From Gammaproteobacteria bacterium (GTDB taxonomy: Bacteria > Pseudomonadota > Gammaproteobacteria > Steroidobacterales > Foliamicaceae), in the NCBI GenBank assembly GCA_009844425.1, contig VYBN01000017.1, forward strand, positions 62,001 to 126,000: 64,000 nt of DNA. The letters run 5' to 3'. The position numbers and the translations under genes were made by a program. Below the pieces are notes generated by a model. The model did not search any database. It had not been told where the DNA came from and was given only the letters and a program-made list of their open reading frames with translations. Positions 1-8,778 of the stretch are shown in pieces. Within the stretch, counting starts at the first letter, position 1. Every line of letters starts with the position of its first letter.

Positions 1-788
1 TCGCGGGCCGCGAACTTGCCGACCGGGTCATGGGCGTGGTGGGCCTGGGAGCGGTTGGCGTGAAAGTGGCCAACGCCGCTATCGGGATGGGGATGAAGGT
101 GTTCGGCTACGACCGCGCCCTGGCGCTGGACCGGGCCTGGGAGCTGTCCTCGCAGGTCGGCAAGGGACAGAGCCTGAAGCACGTGTTCGCCGGTGCGGAT
201 TTCGTCAGCGTGCACGTTCCGTTGATGGACGAGACCCGCGGGCTGGTGGGAGGAGCACTGATCAGCAGCATGCGCAAGGGGGGAGTCCTGCTCAATTTCG
301 CCCGCGGCGGCATCGTGGACAGCGGCGCCGTTATCGAGGCCCTGAATTCGGGCTGGCTGTCGGCCTACGTCTGCGATTTCCCCGAGCCCGAACTCATGGG
401 CCATCCGGGCGCGATCCTGCTCCCGCACCTGGGCGCTTCCACGTCCGAAGCCGAGGTGAACTGCGCCGTGATTGCCGCGGAGAACCTGCGGGCCTACCTG
501 GAAGACGGCAATGTGCGCGGATCGGTGAATTTCCCGGTGATCGACCAGCTGCGCGGCGGCGGTTTCCGGCTGACGATCGCCAATGAAAACGTGCCGTGGA
601 TCGTGGCGAGAGTTTCCGCCGTGCTGGCGCAGGAGAACCTCAACATCGAGTCGATGATGAACATGTCGCGCGGCCGGCTTGCCTACACGATGCTGGACCT
701 CAACGACCAGGCTCCCGACCCGGTGCTCAAGCGCCTGCGCGGCATGGAGGGGATCCTGCGGGTACGGGATCTGGGGGCGAGATCTTGA
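1..788 (+). CDS. serA: D-3-phosphoglycerate dehydrogenase, C-terminal part (5' truncated by the window)
   Basis: NAD-dependent oxidation of 3-phosphoglycerate, the first step of serine synthesis in the cytoplasm. The frame is open from base 3, so the gene begins before the window. Visible are the end of the nucleotide-binding Rossmann domain (GRELADRVMGVVGLGAVG), the 2-hydroxyacid dehydrogenase signature ARGGIVDSGAVIEAL, and the catalytic-histidine segment LLPHLGASTSEAE. A C-terminal ACT domain starts near RLTIANENVPWIVARVSAVL, as expected for serine-regulated SerA of the long or intermediate type. The first ATG at base 30 lies inside the Rossmann fold and is not the real start. It sits just before aroA, whose ribosome binding site overlaps the serA stop, so the two are probably co-transcribed. 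Confidence 0.9.
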   Translation, partial: AGRELADRVMGVVGLGAVGVKVANAAIGMGMKVFGYDRALALDRAWELSSQVGKGQSLKHVFAGADFVSVHVPLMDETRGLVGGALISSMRKGGVLLNFARGGIVDSGAVIEALNSGWLSAYVCDFPEPELMGHPGAILLPHLGASTSEAEVNCAVIAAENLRAYLEDGNVRGSVNFPVIDQLRGGGFRLTIANENVPWIVARVSAVLAQENLNIESMMNMSRGRLAYTMLDLNDQAPDPVLKRLRGMEGILRVRDLGARS

Positions 789-794
789 AAGGAG
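788..794 (+). promoter_or_regulatory. Strong Shine-Dalgarno (AAAGGAG) that places the aroA start
   Basis: The motif overlaps the last base of the serA stop codon and ends 7 nt before an in-frame CTG. It is the main reason for preferring that CTG over the distant ATG inside serA, and implies coupling of aroA translation to serA termination. Confidence 0.6.
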
Positions 795-801
795 TACGCT
801 T

Positions 802-2106
802 CTGAGGTCCTGGCGCGTCAGCCGCATTCCCGCCACGCCGTCGCCCGAACCCTTAACGGTACCGGGAGACAAGTCGATCTCCCATCGCGCCGTGATGCTC
901 GCGGCGCTGGCGGAGGGCGAGAGCGAGATCGTAAATTTCCTTCCGGGGCACGACTGCGTCGCTACCGCAAAGGCGCTGGAAGCGCTGGGTGTGCGGATAT
1001 CCCGGCTGGCTCCGGACCGCTTGCTTGTGCGTGGCGGAGCGAACCTGAAGCCGCCTGGCGGCCCGCTGGACTGCGGCAACTCCGGGACCTCGATGCGGCT
1101 GCTCGCCGGCCTGCTGGCCGGTCAGGGCATGGCCGCCGAACTGCACGGCGACGACTCGCTCAGCCGCCGGCCCATGCGCCGGATCATCGAACCCCTGGCC
1201 CGGATGGGCGCGCGCATCGACGCGCTGGGCAAGGAAGGGCGGCCGCCATTGCGCATTGCGGGCAATTCCGGGATCAGGGGCGTTTCCTACGAACTCCCGG
1301 TGGCGAGCGCGCAGGTGAAGTCCGCGATATTGCTGGCGGGCCTGGGCGCCCGGGGCGAGACCTGTGTGGGAGAACCCGTGCCGACGCGCGACCACACGGA
1401 ACGGATGCTTCCGAGCTTCGGGATGTCGATCGAGCGGACCAATGGCTGGACCTGCCTCACCGGAAGGCAGCTGCTGCGGGCTGCGCGAATCGACGTTCCG
1501 GGCGATTTTTCCTCGGCGGCGTTCCTGCTGCTGGCGGGACTGATCGGTCCGCGGGAGATCCAGGTCGCCTCCGTGGGCGTGAACTCCACCCGCACGGGCT
1601 TTCTTCGGATGATGGACGCCATGGGAGGCACATTGCAGGTCGCCGCGCGGCGCACTTCGGGGTCCGAGCCGGTGGCGGACGTCATGGCCAGGCCCGGGAT
1701 GCTACAGGGCGCGCTGCTTCCCGCTTCTCTGGTTCCTTCGGCGATCGATGAGATGCCGGTGGTGTTTGCGGCTGCGGCCTGCGCGATGGGGGAAACCGTG
1801 ATCAAGGACGCCGGGGAACTGCGGCTCAAGGAAAGTGATCGGATCGCGGCCATGGTGGCGGGCCTGAGGAAAATGGGAGTGGACTGCGAGGAAACTCCCG
1901 AAGGCGCGCGCATACGTGGCGGTCGCGTACGGGGCGGGGAAATCGACTGCAGGGGCGACCATCGCGTGGCGATGGCCTTTGCGGTGCTGGGGCTGGTGGC
2001 GAAGAGCCCGATAGTCATTCGTGACGTGGAGTGCGTCGATACCTCGTTTCCGGGATTCGCCGATACCGCATTGCAGCTGGGCCTGAACCTTGAGCCGATC
2101 GAATAG
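802..2106 (+). CDS. aroA: 3-phosphoshikimate 1-carboxyvinyltransferase (EPSP synthase)
   Basis: Transfers enolpyruvate from PEP to shikimate-3-phosphate in aromatic amino acid synthesis. Recognised by VPGDKSISHRA at the N-terminus, DCGNSGTSMRLLAG, SAQVKSAILLAG, TRDHTERML, the NSTRTG loop and ELRLKESDR. The combination GDKS, SAQVK, RDHTE and NSTRT resembles class II EPSP synthases (Bacillus and Agrobacterium CP4 type) rather than the E. coli class I enzyme. Start choice: no ATG, GTG or TTG in this frame lies between the serA stop and the conserved N-terminus. CTG at 802 stands 7 nt after a consensus AAAGGAG and gives 434 residues, close to the family norm. An ATG at 679 would add 41 residues read out of frame through serA and is unlikely. 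ATT at 826 is a poorer alternative. The 3' end overlaps cmk by 17 nt. Confidence 0.93.
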   Translation: MRSWRVSRIPATPSPEPLTVPGDKSISHRAVMLAALAEGESEIVNFLPGHDCVATAKALEALGVRISRLAPDRLLVRGGANLKPPGGPLDCGNSGTSMRLLAGLLAGQGMAAELHGDDSLSRRPMRRIIEPLARMGARIDALGKEGRPPLRIAGNSGIRGVSYELPVASAQVKSAILLAGLGARGETCVGEPVPTRDHTERMLPSFGMSIERTNGWTCLTGRQLLRAARIDVPGDFSSAAFLLLAGLIGPREIQVASVGVNSTRTGFLRMMDAMGGTLQVAARRTSGSEPVADVMARPGMLQGALLPASLVPSAIDEMPVVFAAAACAMGETVIKDAGELRLKESDRIAAMVAGLRKMGVDCEETPEGARIRGGRVRGGEIDCRGDHRVAMAFAVLGLVAKSPIVIRDVECVDTSFPGFADTALQLGLNLEPIE

Positions 2107-2800
2107 CCCTCCCGCCCAGGCGCCGGTGGTCGCCATTGACGGACCTGCCGCGGCGGGCAAGGGAGTGATCGCGCGCTATCTTGCGGAGAGGCTGGGCTGG
2201 CGGAGACTGGACAGCGGCGCCCTGTACCGGGCCGTATCGCTGTCTCTGCTGCGCGCCGGGCTGGTCCACGCGGGGGAGGAGAGGATCGCCGCACACCTGG
2301 CGGATTCGCCACCCGATCTGGAAGCCGCCAGCGACGGCGAAATGATCTACCTGAACGGCGAAGACGTCAGCAGCGCGATCCGTGAAGAGGAAACGGGCGT
2401 GGCGGCGTCGGTCGTCGCCCCGTTGCCGGCGGTGCGGAACTTTCTGCTCAAGCGGCAACGCGCCTTTCGCAGGGAGCCCGGACTGGTGGCCGAGGGCCGC
2501 GACATGGCGTCGGTGGTTTTTCCCGATGCCGAGCTGCGGATCTACCTCACGGCGACCCCCGAAGAGCGTGCCAGGCGTCGCCATAAACAATTGAAGCAAA
2601 AGGGAATCAATGCTAATATGCGCGACCTGATTCGCGATCTCACCGATCGTGATCATCGCGATTCGGTTCGCACGCTGGCGCCGCTGAAGGTAGTACATCA
2701 TGCGGTGGTGCTGGACACCACCAAGCTGGATATCCGGCAAACCAGGAAAGCGGCGTGGCGTCTTGTAACGGAAGTGTGGCCCGATAAGGCGGCCCGATAG
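2090..2800 (+). CDS. cmk: Cytidylate kinase
   Basis: Phosphorylates CMP and dCMP with ATP in the pyrimidine salvage pathway. The N-terminus carries the P-loop IDGPAAAGKGVIARYLA, followed by LDSGALYRAV, the phosphate/CMP-binding stretch EGRDMASVVFPDAELRIYLTA and the lid-type RARRRHKQL segment with RDLTDRDHRD. 236 residues is normal (E. coli 227). The start is TTG, nested in the last 17 nt of aroA, consistent with translational coupling. The aroA-cmk-rpsA order is conserved in gammaproteobacteria. Confidence 0.93.
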   Translation: MSRSNSPPAQAPVVAIDGPAAAGKGVIARYLAERLGWRRLDSGALYRAVSLSLLRAGLVHAGEERIAAHLADSPPDLEAASDGEMIYLNGEDVSSAIREEETGVAASVVAPLPAVRNFLLKRQRAFRREPGLVAEGRDMASVVFPDAELRIYLTATPEERARRRHKQLKQKGINANMRDLIRDLTDRDHRDSVRTLAPLKVVHHAVVLDTTKLDIRQTRKAAWRLVTEVWPDKAAR

Positions 2801-2890
2801 CGGAATTGGCGCCGGCCAGGATGGCTGGCGCGTGGAATGGCAACCGCGAGCGTAGCTGGATTGCACGCCCGCATTACATTGGGGCCCTTG

Positions 2891-4579
2891 ATGGCAGAAA
2901 GTTTCGCAGAGTTGGTGGAGGCCAATCTCGCTGACAAGAATTTCCGGCCGGGAGAGATACTCTCGGCGCAGGTGATCGATATTTCACCGGAGATCGTAAC
3001 CGTGAGCGCCGGACTCAAGTCCGAGGCGCTGATCCCGGCCAGCCAGTTCACCGACGAGACCGGCGAACTGGAAGTGGACATAGGAGACGAGGTCGAAGTC
3101 GCCCTGGATTCGATGGAAGACGGGTTCGGCGAGACCCGCCTGTCGCGCGAGCGCGCCAAGCGCACGCGGGTCTGGGAGAGCCTGGAGTCGGCTTTCGAGC
3201 AGGAGGAGATCGTGCAGGGCGCCATAAGCGGGCGCGTCAAGGGCGGATTCACGGTCGATGTCTCCAGTGTTCGGGCGTTCCTGCCCGGCTCCCTGGTGGA
3301 CATGCATCCGATCCGCGACACGACCTACCTGGAAGGCCGCAAACTGGACTTCAAGGTCATCAAGCTGGACCGGCGGCGCAACAACGTGGTGGTTTCGCGC
3401 CGCGCGGTGATCGAGGAACTGCACAGCGCCGAACGCGCGGCGCTGCTGGCCAGCCTGGAGGAAGGCCAGGTGGTCAAGGGCGTGGTCAAGAATCTCACCG
3501 AATACGGCGCTTTCGTTGATCTCGGAGGCATCGACGGCTTGCTGCACGTCACCGACATGGCCTGGCGGCGCGTCAAGCACCCGTCGGAAGTGGTTCGCGT
3601 GGGAGAGGAACTGGAAGTCAAGATCCTTCGCTTCGACAGCGAACGCAATCGCGTCTCGCTTGGGCTCAAGCAACTGGGCGACGACCCCTGGGTGGACATC
3701 GGACGGCGCTATCCGCCGCACACGCGGCTGTTCGGCAAGGTCACCAACGTGGCGGACTACGGCTGCTTCGTGCAGATCGAGGAAGGCGTGGAAGGGCTGG
3801 TTCACGTATCCGAAATGGACTGGACCAGCAAGAACGTGAATCCGGGCAAGATCGTTCACGTCGGCCAGGAAGTCGAAGTGATGGTGCTGGACATCAATGA
3901 AGAGCGGCGCCGGGTTTCCCTGGGGCTGAAGCAATGCCTGGAGAATCCGTGGCAGGACTTCGCCAACAATTACAAGCGGGACGACCGCGTGACAGGCAAG
4001 GTCCGTTCAATGACGGATTTCGGAATATTCATCGGTCTCGAGGGCAATATCGACGGGTTGGTGCATTTGTCGGACCTCTCCTGGGACCTTCCCGGCGACG
4101 AGGCGGTGCGGAATTACAGCAAGGGCCAGGAGGTCGAAGCCGTCGTGCTTTCGGTGGACGCCGACCGGGAGCGCATTTCGCTCGGCATCAAGCAGTTGCA
4201 GGGCGACCCGCTGGCCAGCTTTCTCAAGGACCATCCCAAGGGCAGCGTCGCGACCGCCGTCGTTACCAACGTCGAGCAGCGCATGGTCGAACTGGAGGTG
4301 GGCGAAGGCGTGAAGGGGCGCATGCGGGTCGCGGAGCTGTCGCGCGAGCATGTCGATGACGCGCGCATGGTGGTCAAGCCCGGGCAGTCCATCGAGGCGC
4401 GCATCGTGGGTGTGGACCGCAAGTCCAGGACGGTGTCGCTGTCCGTGCGGGCCATGGAGGAACAGGCCGAGGCGCAGGCCCTGCGGGACTACGAAGCCGA
4501 AGTGGGAGACCGGATCAAGGGAGCGACGCTCGGCGAGCTCCTGCGCAGCCAGCAGCAAGAGAACGCCGAAGATACATGA
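2891..4579 (+). CDS. rpsA: 30S ribosomal protein S1
   Basis: RNA-binding protein of the small subunit that unfolds mRNA and helps initiation. It contains six S1 (OB-fold) repeats in order. The last four are of the strongest RNA-binding type, for instance [41 protein letters not shown] and [20 protein letters not shown]. The chosen ATG gives [13 protein letters not shown] and 562 residues, close to E. coli S1 (557). An upstream ATG at 2837 would add an 18-residue tail not typical of S1. The stop overlaps ihfB in ATGA. The upstream leader has only a weak GGGG ribosome site, as is common for S1, which binds its own leader. Confidence 0.95.
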   Translation: MAESFAELVEANLADKNFRPGEILSAQVIDISPEIVTVSAGLKSEALIPASQFTDETGELEVDIGDEVEVALDSMEDGFGETRLSRERAKRTRVWESLESAFEQEEIVQGAISGRVKGGFTVDVSSVRAFLPGSLVDMHPIRDTTYLEGRKLDFKVIKLDRRRNNVVVSRRAVIEELHSAERAALLASLEEGQVVKGVVKNLTEYGAFVDLGGIDGLLHVTDMAWRRVKHPSEVVRVGEELEVKILRFDSERNRVSLGLKQLGDDPWVDIGRRYPPHTRLFGKVTNVADYGCFVQIEEGVEGLVHVSEMDWTSKNVNPGKIVHVGQEVEVMVLDINEERRRVSLGLKQCLENPWQDFANNYKRDDRVTGKVRSMTDFGIFIGLEGNIDGLVHLSDLSWDLPGDEAVRNYSKGQEVEAVVLSVDADRERISLGIKQLQGDPLASFLKDHPKGSVATAVVTNVEQRMVELEVGEGVKGRMRVAELSREHVDDARMVVKPGQSIEARIVGVDRKSRTVSLSVRAMEEQAEAQALRDYEAEVGDRIKGATLGELLRSQQQENAEDT

Positions 4580-4908
4580 GCGCCTCCGCCGCCAGCAAGG
4601 CCATAACGCGCTCGGAGCTGGTGCGGATCGTCACGCGCAGATTACTGGAGGACGAACGCTTCAGCTATTTCTCGTCCTCCGACCTGGAAGCTTCGGTCAA
4701 GCACGTCATAGACCTCATGGGTCAGACGCTGGCTTCCGGAGGGGGCATCGAGATCCGGGGATTCGGCAGTTTCGGCCTCAGTTATCGCCGCGCGCGGATC
4801 GGACGCAATCCGCGCACCGGCGAGGCGGTGGCGCTGCCGAGCAAATACGTCCCCAAGTTCCGTCCAGGGAAGCGGCTACGCGAACGAGTCAACGCCGCGC
4901 GCCGGTAG
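4576..4908 (+). CDS. ihfB: Integration host factor beta subunit
   Basis: DNA-bending nucleoid protein of the HU/IHF family, working as a heterodimer with IhfA. The core [19 protein letters not shown], the [14 protein letters not shown] turn and the beta-arm [20 protein letters not shown] with the minor-groove proline context are all present, ending [12 protein letters not shown]. 110 residues, with an N-terminal extension of about six residues relative to E. coli. It overlaps rpsA by four bases and precedes lapA, the usual gammaproteobacterial arrangement. Confidence 0.93.
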   Translation: MSASAASKAITRSELVRIVTRRLLEDERFSYFSSSDLEASVKHVIDLMGQTLASGGGIEIRGFGSFGLSYRRARIGRNPRTGEAVALPSKYVPKFRPGKRLRERVNAARR

Positions 4909-4925
4909 AACACCAGGGCCGTGAC

Positions 4926-5204
4926 ATGAAAGCCGGAAGCTGGCTGAAACGCGGCATATACTTTCTGCTGCTGGCCGGGGTCGTATCCATCGCCGGCATC
5001 CTCGCACTGCTTAACCGGGGGACGGTGGAACTGGATCTCGCTTTCGCTGAGGTCGGCCTGTCCAAGCCACTTGCGTTTACGGTCGCCTTCGGCCTGGGCT
5101 GGCTCTTCGGTTTGCTTTGCGCCGGTGGCGCCGTGCTCAGGAGGCGCGCCGCCAGGAGGAAATCGCGCCAGGACGCCAAAGGAACCCTCCCGGTCGAAAC
5201 CTAG
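4926..5204 (+). CDS. lapA: Lipopolysaccharide assembly protein A-like membrane protein (LapA/DUF1049)
   Basis: Small inner-membrane protein of the LapA family, which acts with LapB in controlling LPS synthesis and LpxC turnover. The 92 residues have two hydrophobic helices (about residues 10-30 and 45-68) flanking the family-typical segment LLNRGTVELDL, and a basic C-terminal tail (RRRAARRKSRQ). The start is the first ATG after ihfB. Position between ihfB and lapB supports the assignment. Confidence 0.85.
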   Translation: MKAGSWLKRGIYFLLLAGVVSIAGILALLNRGTVELDLAFAEVGLSKPLAFTVAFGLGWLFGLLCAGGAVLRRRAARRKSRQDAKGTLPVET

Positions 5205-5224
5205 TTAGTGCGCTAAAGTCCGCC

Positions 5225-6343
5225 ATGCCTCCCGATTTTCTTGTGTCGATGGCGGGTGGTCTGATTCTTGCAGCCGCCCTGGGCTACTGGTATGCGCGCT
5301 CCGGCGATTCAGGGCGGGGCCTGCACCGGCGGTTCAGGGAATATGCCCAGCAACTTCCGCGGCGCTCGGAAAAGGCCGTAAGCGCATACCTGGCGCAGGC
5401 GGAAGAGGAGAGCAGCGAACCCGGCGCGGCGTTTGAACTGGCGGCCTATTTCCGGTCCGGCGGCGACTGGCGCAGGGCCTTGCAGATTCACGAATCGCTG
5501 GCTGCGCGGGAGGATCTCGATGCCGCCACGCGGGCCCACGCCGGACTGGAAATCGGCGACGACTACCGGGCCGCAGGAATGCTGGATCGGGCCGAGGAGG
5601 CCTACATTCGCACGGCCGAATACCTGCCCTTGCGCCTGAACGCCCTGGAGCGGCAACTGGGGGTTTGCGAGCAATTGGCCGACTGGGAGCGGGCCGTGGG
5701 CGTGGCCGAACAGGTGCGCAGCGAGGACAGCTCGCTGGGATCCAGATTACGTTCCCACTACCTGGGCGAACTGGCGGCGCAGGCCGCGGGGGCAGGGGAC
5801 ATGCGGAGGGCCCGCAGTTATTGGCGCAAGGCGTCGCGGGGGGCCGACGGAAGCGCAAGGCTGCTGGTTGACCCGGCCGTTCTGGACCCGCGCGATCCGC
5901 AGCGAAGCCTGGTTCTTACGGCTGCCAGCCCCGAAGCCGCCGTGCTGATCCTTTTGGGTCTGGCTGGACGGCATGAATTTGCCGGGCCGCAGATCGACGA
6001 ATTGCTCGATGGCCTTTTGGCGGACCATCCGTCACTGGGTCCGGCCGTCGGCTGCGCCCTTCTGATGGAGCCCGCGCTCCTGTGTCCGGCCTCGGCCCGG
6101 TGCCTGTTTGCCGCACTGGAGGAAAGGTTGCCCGCTTTCGCCGGAATGTATGGAGCGGGCGAGCCCGCGGAGTTCTCGAAGGAGTCGCTCGGCGCGCTGA
6201 TTGACGAGCTGGGCGCGGCAAGCGGTGGGCCGCCTCGCTGGCGATGCACCATCTGCGGACATCAGGATGAAGCGCATGGGTGGCGATGCAATGAATGCGG
6301 CGCCTGGGAATCGGCCCGCCTAATCTCGGTTCTTGCGCCCTGA
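5225..6343 (+). CDS. lapB: Lipopolysaccharide assembly protein B (TPR, rubredoxin-like zinc site)
   Basis: Membrane-anchored TPR scaffold that in E. coli (YciM) promotes FtsH degradation of LpxC. The ATG chosen gives a short N-terminus, one hydrophobic anchor (VSMAGGLILAAALGYWYA) and 372 residues (E. coli 389). Tetratricopeptide repeats fill roughly residues 50-300. The C-terminus has the diagnostic rubredoxin-type metal site CTICGHQDEAHGWRCNECG. Follows lapA by 20 nt in the same operon. Confidence 0.9.
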   Translation: MPPDFLVSMAGGLILAAALGYWYARSGDSGRGLHRRFREYAQQLPRRSEKAVSAYLAQAEEESSEPGAAFELAAYFRSGGDWRRALQIHESLAAREDLDAATRAHAGLEIGDDYRAAGMLDRAEEAYIRTAEYLPLRLNALERQLGVCEQLADWERAVGVAEQVRSEDSSLGSRLRSHYLGELAAQAAGAGDMRRARSYWRKASRGADGSARLLVDPAVLDPRDPQRSLVLTAASPEAAVLILLGLAGRHEFAGPQIDELLDGLLADHPSLGPAVGCALLMEPALLCPASARCLFAALEERLPAFAGMYGAGEPAEFSKESLGALIDELGAASGGPPRWRCTICGHQDEAHGWRCNECGAWESARLISVLAP

Positions 6344-6474
6344 TCGCCCGAGTACGGCCTAATTCGGCAAACGCGGCCATTTTCCTGCTTTCCCTGCAGT
6401 CCCGCGCAAAACAAACTCCTGCGCTGTCTGCGCTCCCCATTGGAGCGGAGCCTGGCTTAAGAGGAGACGCAAGC

Positions 6475-6762
6475 ATGAACAAATGGATCGTAATGATTGT
6501 CGCGGCCCTGGCGCCGGTCTGGGTATTCGGCGGACCGGTGAACGTCAACGAGGCCGATGCCGACACGATAGCCCGTGAGCTGCGGGGCATCGGACCAGCC
6601 AAGGCGCGGGCCATCGTCACCTACCGTGAGGAAAACGGCCCCTTCGAAACGGTCGAAGACCTTCTAAAGGTTCAAGGTATCGGCCCTAAGGTATTGGAGG
6701 ATAACAAAAAAGATATTCTCCTCACGGACAATAAAGAACCCGAATCCGGCGATTCCTCGTGA
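6475..6762 (+). CDS. ComEA-like helix-hairpin-helix protein with signal peptide
   Basis: 95 residues. An N-terminal signal peptide (KWIVMIVAALAPVWVFGG) is followed by one ComEA helix-hairpin-helix domain: VNVNEADADTIARELRGIGP, AKARAIVTYREENGPFETVEDLL and VQGIGPKVLEDNKKDILL. Such proteins are periplasmic DNA-binding factors; ComEA itself takes part in DNA uptake, but short versions occur in many proteobacteria without proven competence. A good ribosome site (AAGAGGAG) lies 7 nt before the ATG. A longer in-frame extension upstream is rejected because it lacks family similarity. Last gene before a strong terminator. Confidence 0.82.
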   Translation: MNKWIVMIVAALAPVWVFGGPVNVNEADADTIARELRGIGPAKARAIVTYREENGPFETVEDLLKVQGIGPKVLEDNKKDILLTDNKEPESGDSS

Positions 6763-6813
6763 TGGCGCGATGATCGCAACCTGACTGTATCCCCCCTCCC
6801 TGATAAAGGGCTT

Positions 6814-6842
6814 GCGGCAGGTTGATCCTGCCGCTTTTTTTT
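6814..6842 (+). terminator. Rho-independent terminator
   Basis: Perfect 8-bp stem GCGGCAGG / CCTGCCGC with a 5-nt loop followed by eight T residues. It lies 51 bases after the comEA-like stop and 42 bases before the end of the convergent mscS gene, so it closes the rightward operon. Confidence 0.9.
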
Positions 6843-6847
6843 GGGGG

Positions 6848-6881
6848 GCGAGGGCATGTCCCTCGCGGCGTCCCGCCCTCC
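6848..6881. repeat. GC-rich palindromic repeat, copy A
   Basis: Perfect 7-bp stem GCGAGGG / CCCTCGC followed by GGCGTCCCGCCCTCC. The same modular sequence recurs after the dsbC-like gene, inside the anti-sigma gene and after the TonB receptor gene. It sits directly at the 3' end of mscS. Probably a REP-like extragenic element. Confidence 0.55.
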
Positions 6882-6883
6882 AA

Positions 6884-8170
6884 TCACCCCTGCGATATTT
6901 CGCCGCTTTTGATATGCAGGTCGCGCTGCGGATACGGAATCCTGATCCCGTGCTCCTGGTACAGCCGCCAGACCTCCAGAATGACGGCGCTCTTGATGTT
7001 CGACACACCGCTGTCGGCGTCCTGGATCCAGAACCGGATCTCCAGATCGATCGCCGACTCGCCGAAGCCCTTCACCAGGCAGCGCGGCGCCGGATCGCCG
7101 AGCACTCGCGACTGGCTCTGCGCCGCTTCCACGCCCAGCCGCGTGGCCAGTTCCAGGTCAGTCTCGTAGTGCACGCCAATCGGTATCCGCAAGCGCGTAT
7201 TGGCGTCCGAATGCGTCCAGTTGGACACCGGCTCGGTGATCATCGTCTCGTTGGGTATCAGGTGTTCGATTCCGTCGCGCGTAATAATCGAGACGTACCG
7301 GGCGCCCAGCTTGTTGACCCATCCGTAGGTGTTCTCGACGGTTATCACGTCGCCGGGCTTGATCGACTTGTCCATCAGCAGAATGAGCCCGCTGATCAGA
7401 TTGGAGAACACCTTCTGCAACCCGAAACCGATACCGAAACCGACCGCGCCGCCGATCACCGCCAGCGCCGTGAGGTCGATGCCCGCCGTGCTGATCGAGA
7501 TCAGGATGGCGAATACGAACAAACCGATGCGTATCGTCTTGTTGAGCAGGACCCGCCCCGTGGGAGTCACCCAGTCGGCATCCCGCAATCGTCGTTCCGT
7601 CACCCGGGAGGCAAACGAAGCAAGGCTGATAAGCACCGCCAGCAGCAAGGCGGTCGTCAGAATTTCATAGAGACTTAGACTAAATTCCTTGCCCAGCTCG
7701 AGTTTGAAGCTATCCAGGATTGTGATTGTGGGACCGAGCATGTCGAAAATGCTGAGCACGGCCATTCCATAAGCGATGACAGCCGCGACGCGCGAAAGCA
7801 CGGGATTGCGAATCGCCCGGGACACCGTGCGCACGACGATCCATGCGACCAGGAGGCTGGTGAGTATTTCCTGCAGCCACGTGTCCTGCTGTATCGCAAC
7901 GAACAGACCCAGCAACAGGCTGAGAAAAACGAGCCAGGCCACTGGCCAGATCAGCGGCTCCAGTGCGCGCCGCGCACTCTCCCAGCGCGGACGGGACTCG
8001 CACCACTCGACTATGGCGGGATGCATGCGCCGGCTGATCAGCCATGCACCCAGGCAAAGCGCCGCGGCCAGGCCGGCCTGCAGCAGGCTTTCCTCCAGCG
8101 TAACGCCTTCCGGAAGAACCGAAAGGACGGTATCCAGAATCGTTTGCAGGATTTCCCTGATTACTTCCAC
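6884..8170 (-). CDS. MscS-family mechanosensitive ion channel
   Basis: Small-conductance mechanosensitive channel, opening under membrane tension to release solutes. 428 residues. The N-terminal half carries about four hydrophobic helices. The pore helix and following loop LAVIGGAVGFGIGFGLQKVF and LISGLILLMDKSIKPGDVI match the Gly/Ala-rich TM3 of MscS. The soluble beta domain follows (IPNETMITEPVSNWTHSD). It ends IPYPQRDLHIKS, typical of the family. Start is GTG with no strong ribosome site. Monocistronic, convergent with the lapB operon. Confidence 0.88.
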   Translation of the reverse strand: MEVIREILQTILDTVLSVLPEGVTLEESLLQAGLAAALCLGAWLISRRMHPAIVEWCESRPRWESARRALEPLIWPVAWLVFLSLLLGLFVAIQQDTWLQEILTSLLVAWIVVRTVSRAIRNPVLSRVAAVIAYGMAVLSIFDMLGPTITILDSFKLELGKEFSLSLYEILTTALLLAVLISLASFASRVTERRLRDADWVTPTGRVLLNKTIRIGLFVFAILISISTAGIDLTALAVIGGAVGFGIGFGLQKVFSNLISGLILLMDKSIKPGDVITVENTYGWVNKLGARYVSIITRDGIEHLIPNETMITEPVSNWTHSDANTRLRIPIGVHYETDLELATRLGVEAAQSQSRVLGDPAPRCLVKGFGESAIDLEIRFWIQDADSGVSNIKSAVILEVWRLYQEHGIRIPYPQRDLHIKSGEISQG

Positions 8171-8208
8171 GGCGTAAAGTGCAATTGCGACGGCGAGCGC
8201 CCGCTATC

Positions 8209-8738
8209 CTAGCGCGAATCGTGCTCCTTCGGACAATCTGCCGCCAGATCCGCAAGGATGCGCCATTCGGCAGGAGCCCCGAAAAGGCGAGACGGATTCT
8301 CCCTCTCCAACTCCTCGCGTGAGCCGTACCTCCAGAGCACTCCCGCGGACGCAAGTCCGCTGGCATGCGCGGCCGCCAGGTCCACGGACCTGTCGCCGAT
8401 CATCATTGCGTTCCCGGTGATTTTCCCGTCGGCCAGAAAACCTTGCGCCCCCCCCCCGGATACAGCACGTTCTCCGAGTATCCGACTGCGGAAAATCGCT
8501 CCCTGTACTTGATTACGAGCCGATTGACGAGCTTGCCTGATTCGGTTTCACACAAATCCACAAGCGTTTCATCGATCGGTATGCCGATATATCTCGCTAT
8601 CCTGCTCTCGGAGACTTCATCAAAGCCCAGTGCCTCCAGGGCATAGTTGATCGGCTTGGCAATGCCCGTGATCGGATCACTGATCGTTCCGCCCAGATCG
8701 AACAGGAACAAGGATTGTGGTTTGTTCGCTCGTATCAC
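8209..8738 (-). pseudogene. HAD-family phosphatase, frameshifted and internally deleted
   Basis: The 5' part encodes LFLFDLGGTISDPITG, a HAD motif I with Asp, and the cap region ALGFDEVSESRIARYIGIP. The 3' part encodes MMIGDRSVDLAAAHASGL, motif IV of phosphoglycolate-phosphatase-like enzymes, but in another frame. They are separated by a run of ten G (coding strand; 8448-8457) that breaks the frame. Removing two G or adding one restores a continuous reading. Even then about 60 residues that normally carry motifs II and III are absent between LYPGG and MMIGDR, so the gene looks genuinely decayed rather than only mis-sequenced. The GTG at 8738 is the likeliest original start; an ATG at 8786 would overlap the divergent antitoxin gene. 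Confidence 0.75.
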
Positions 8739-8778
8739 GCTAGCATTATGACCAGTTTCCCGACCAACCGAGGTTGAG

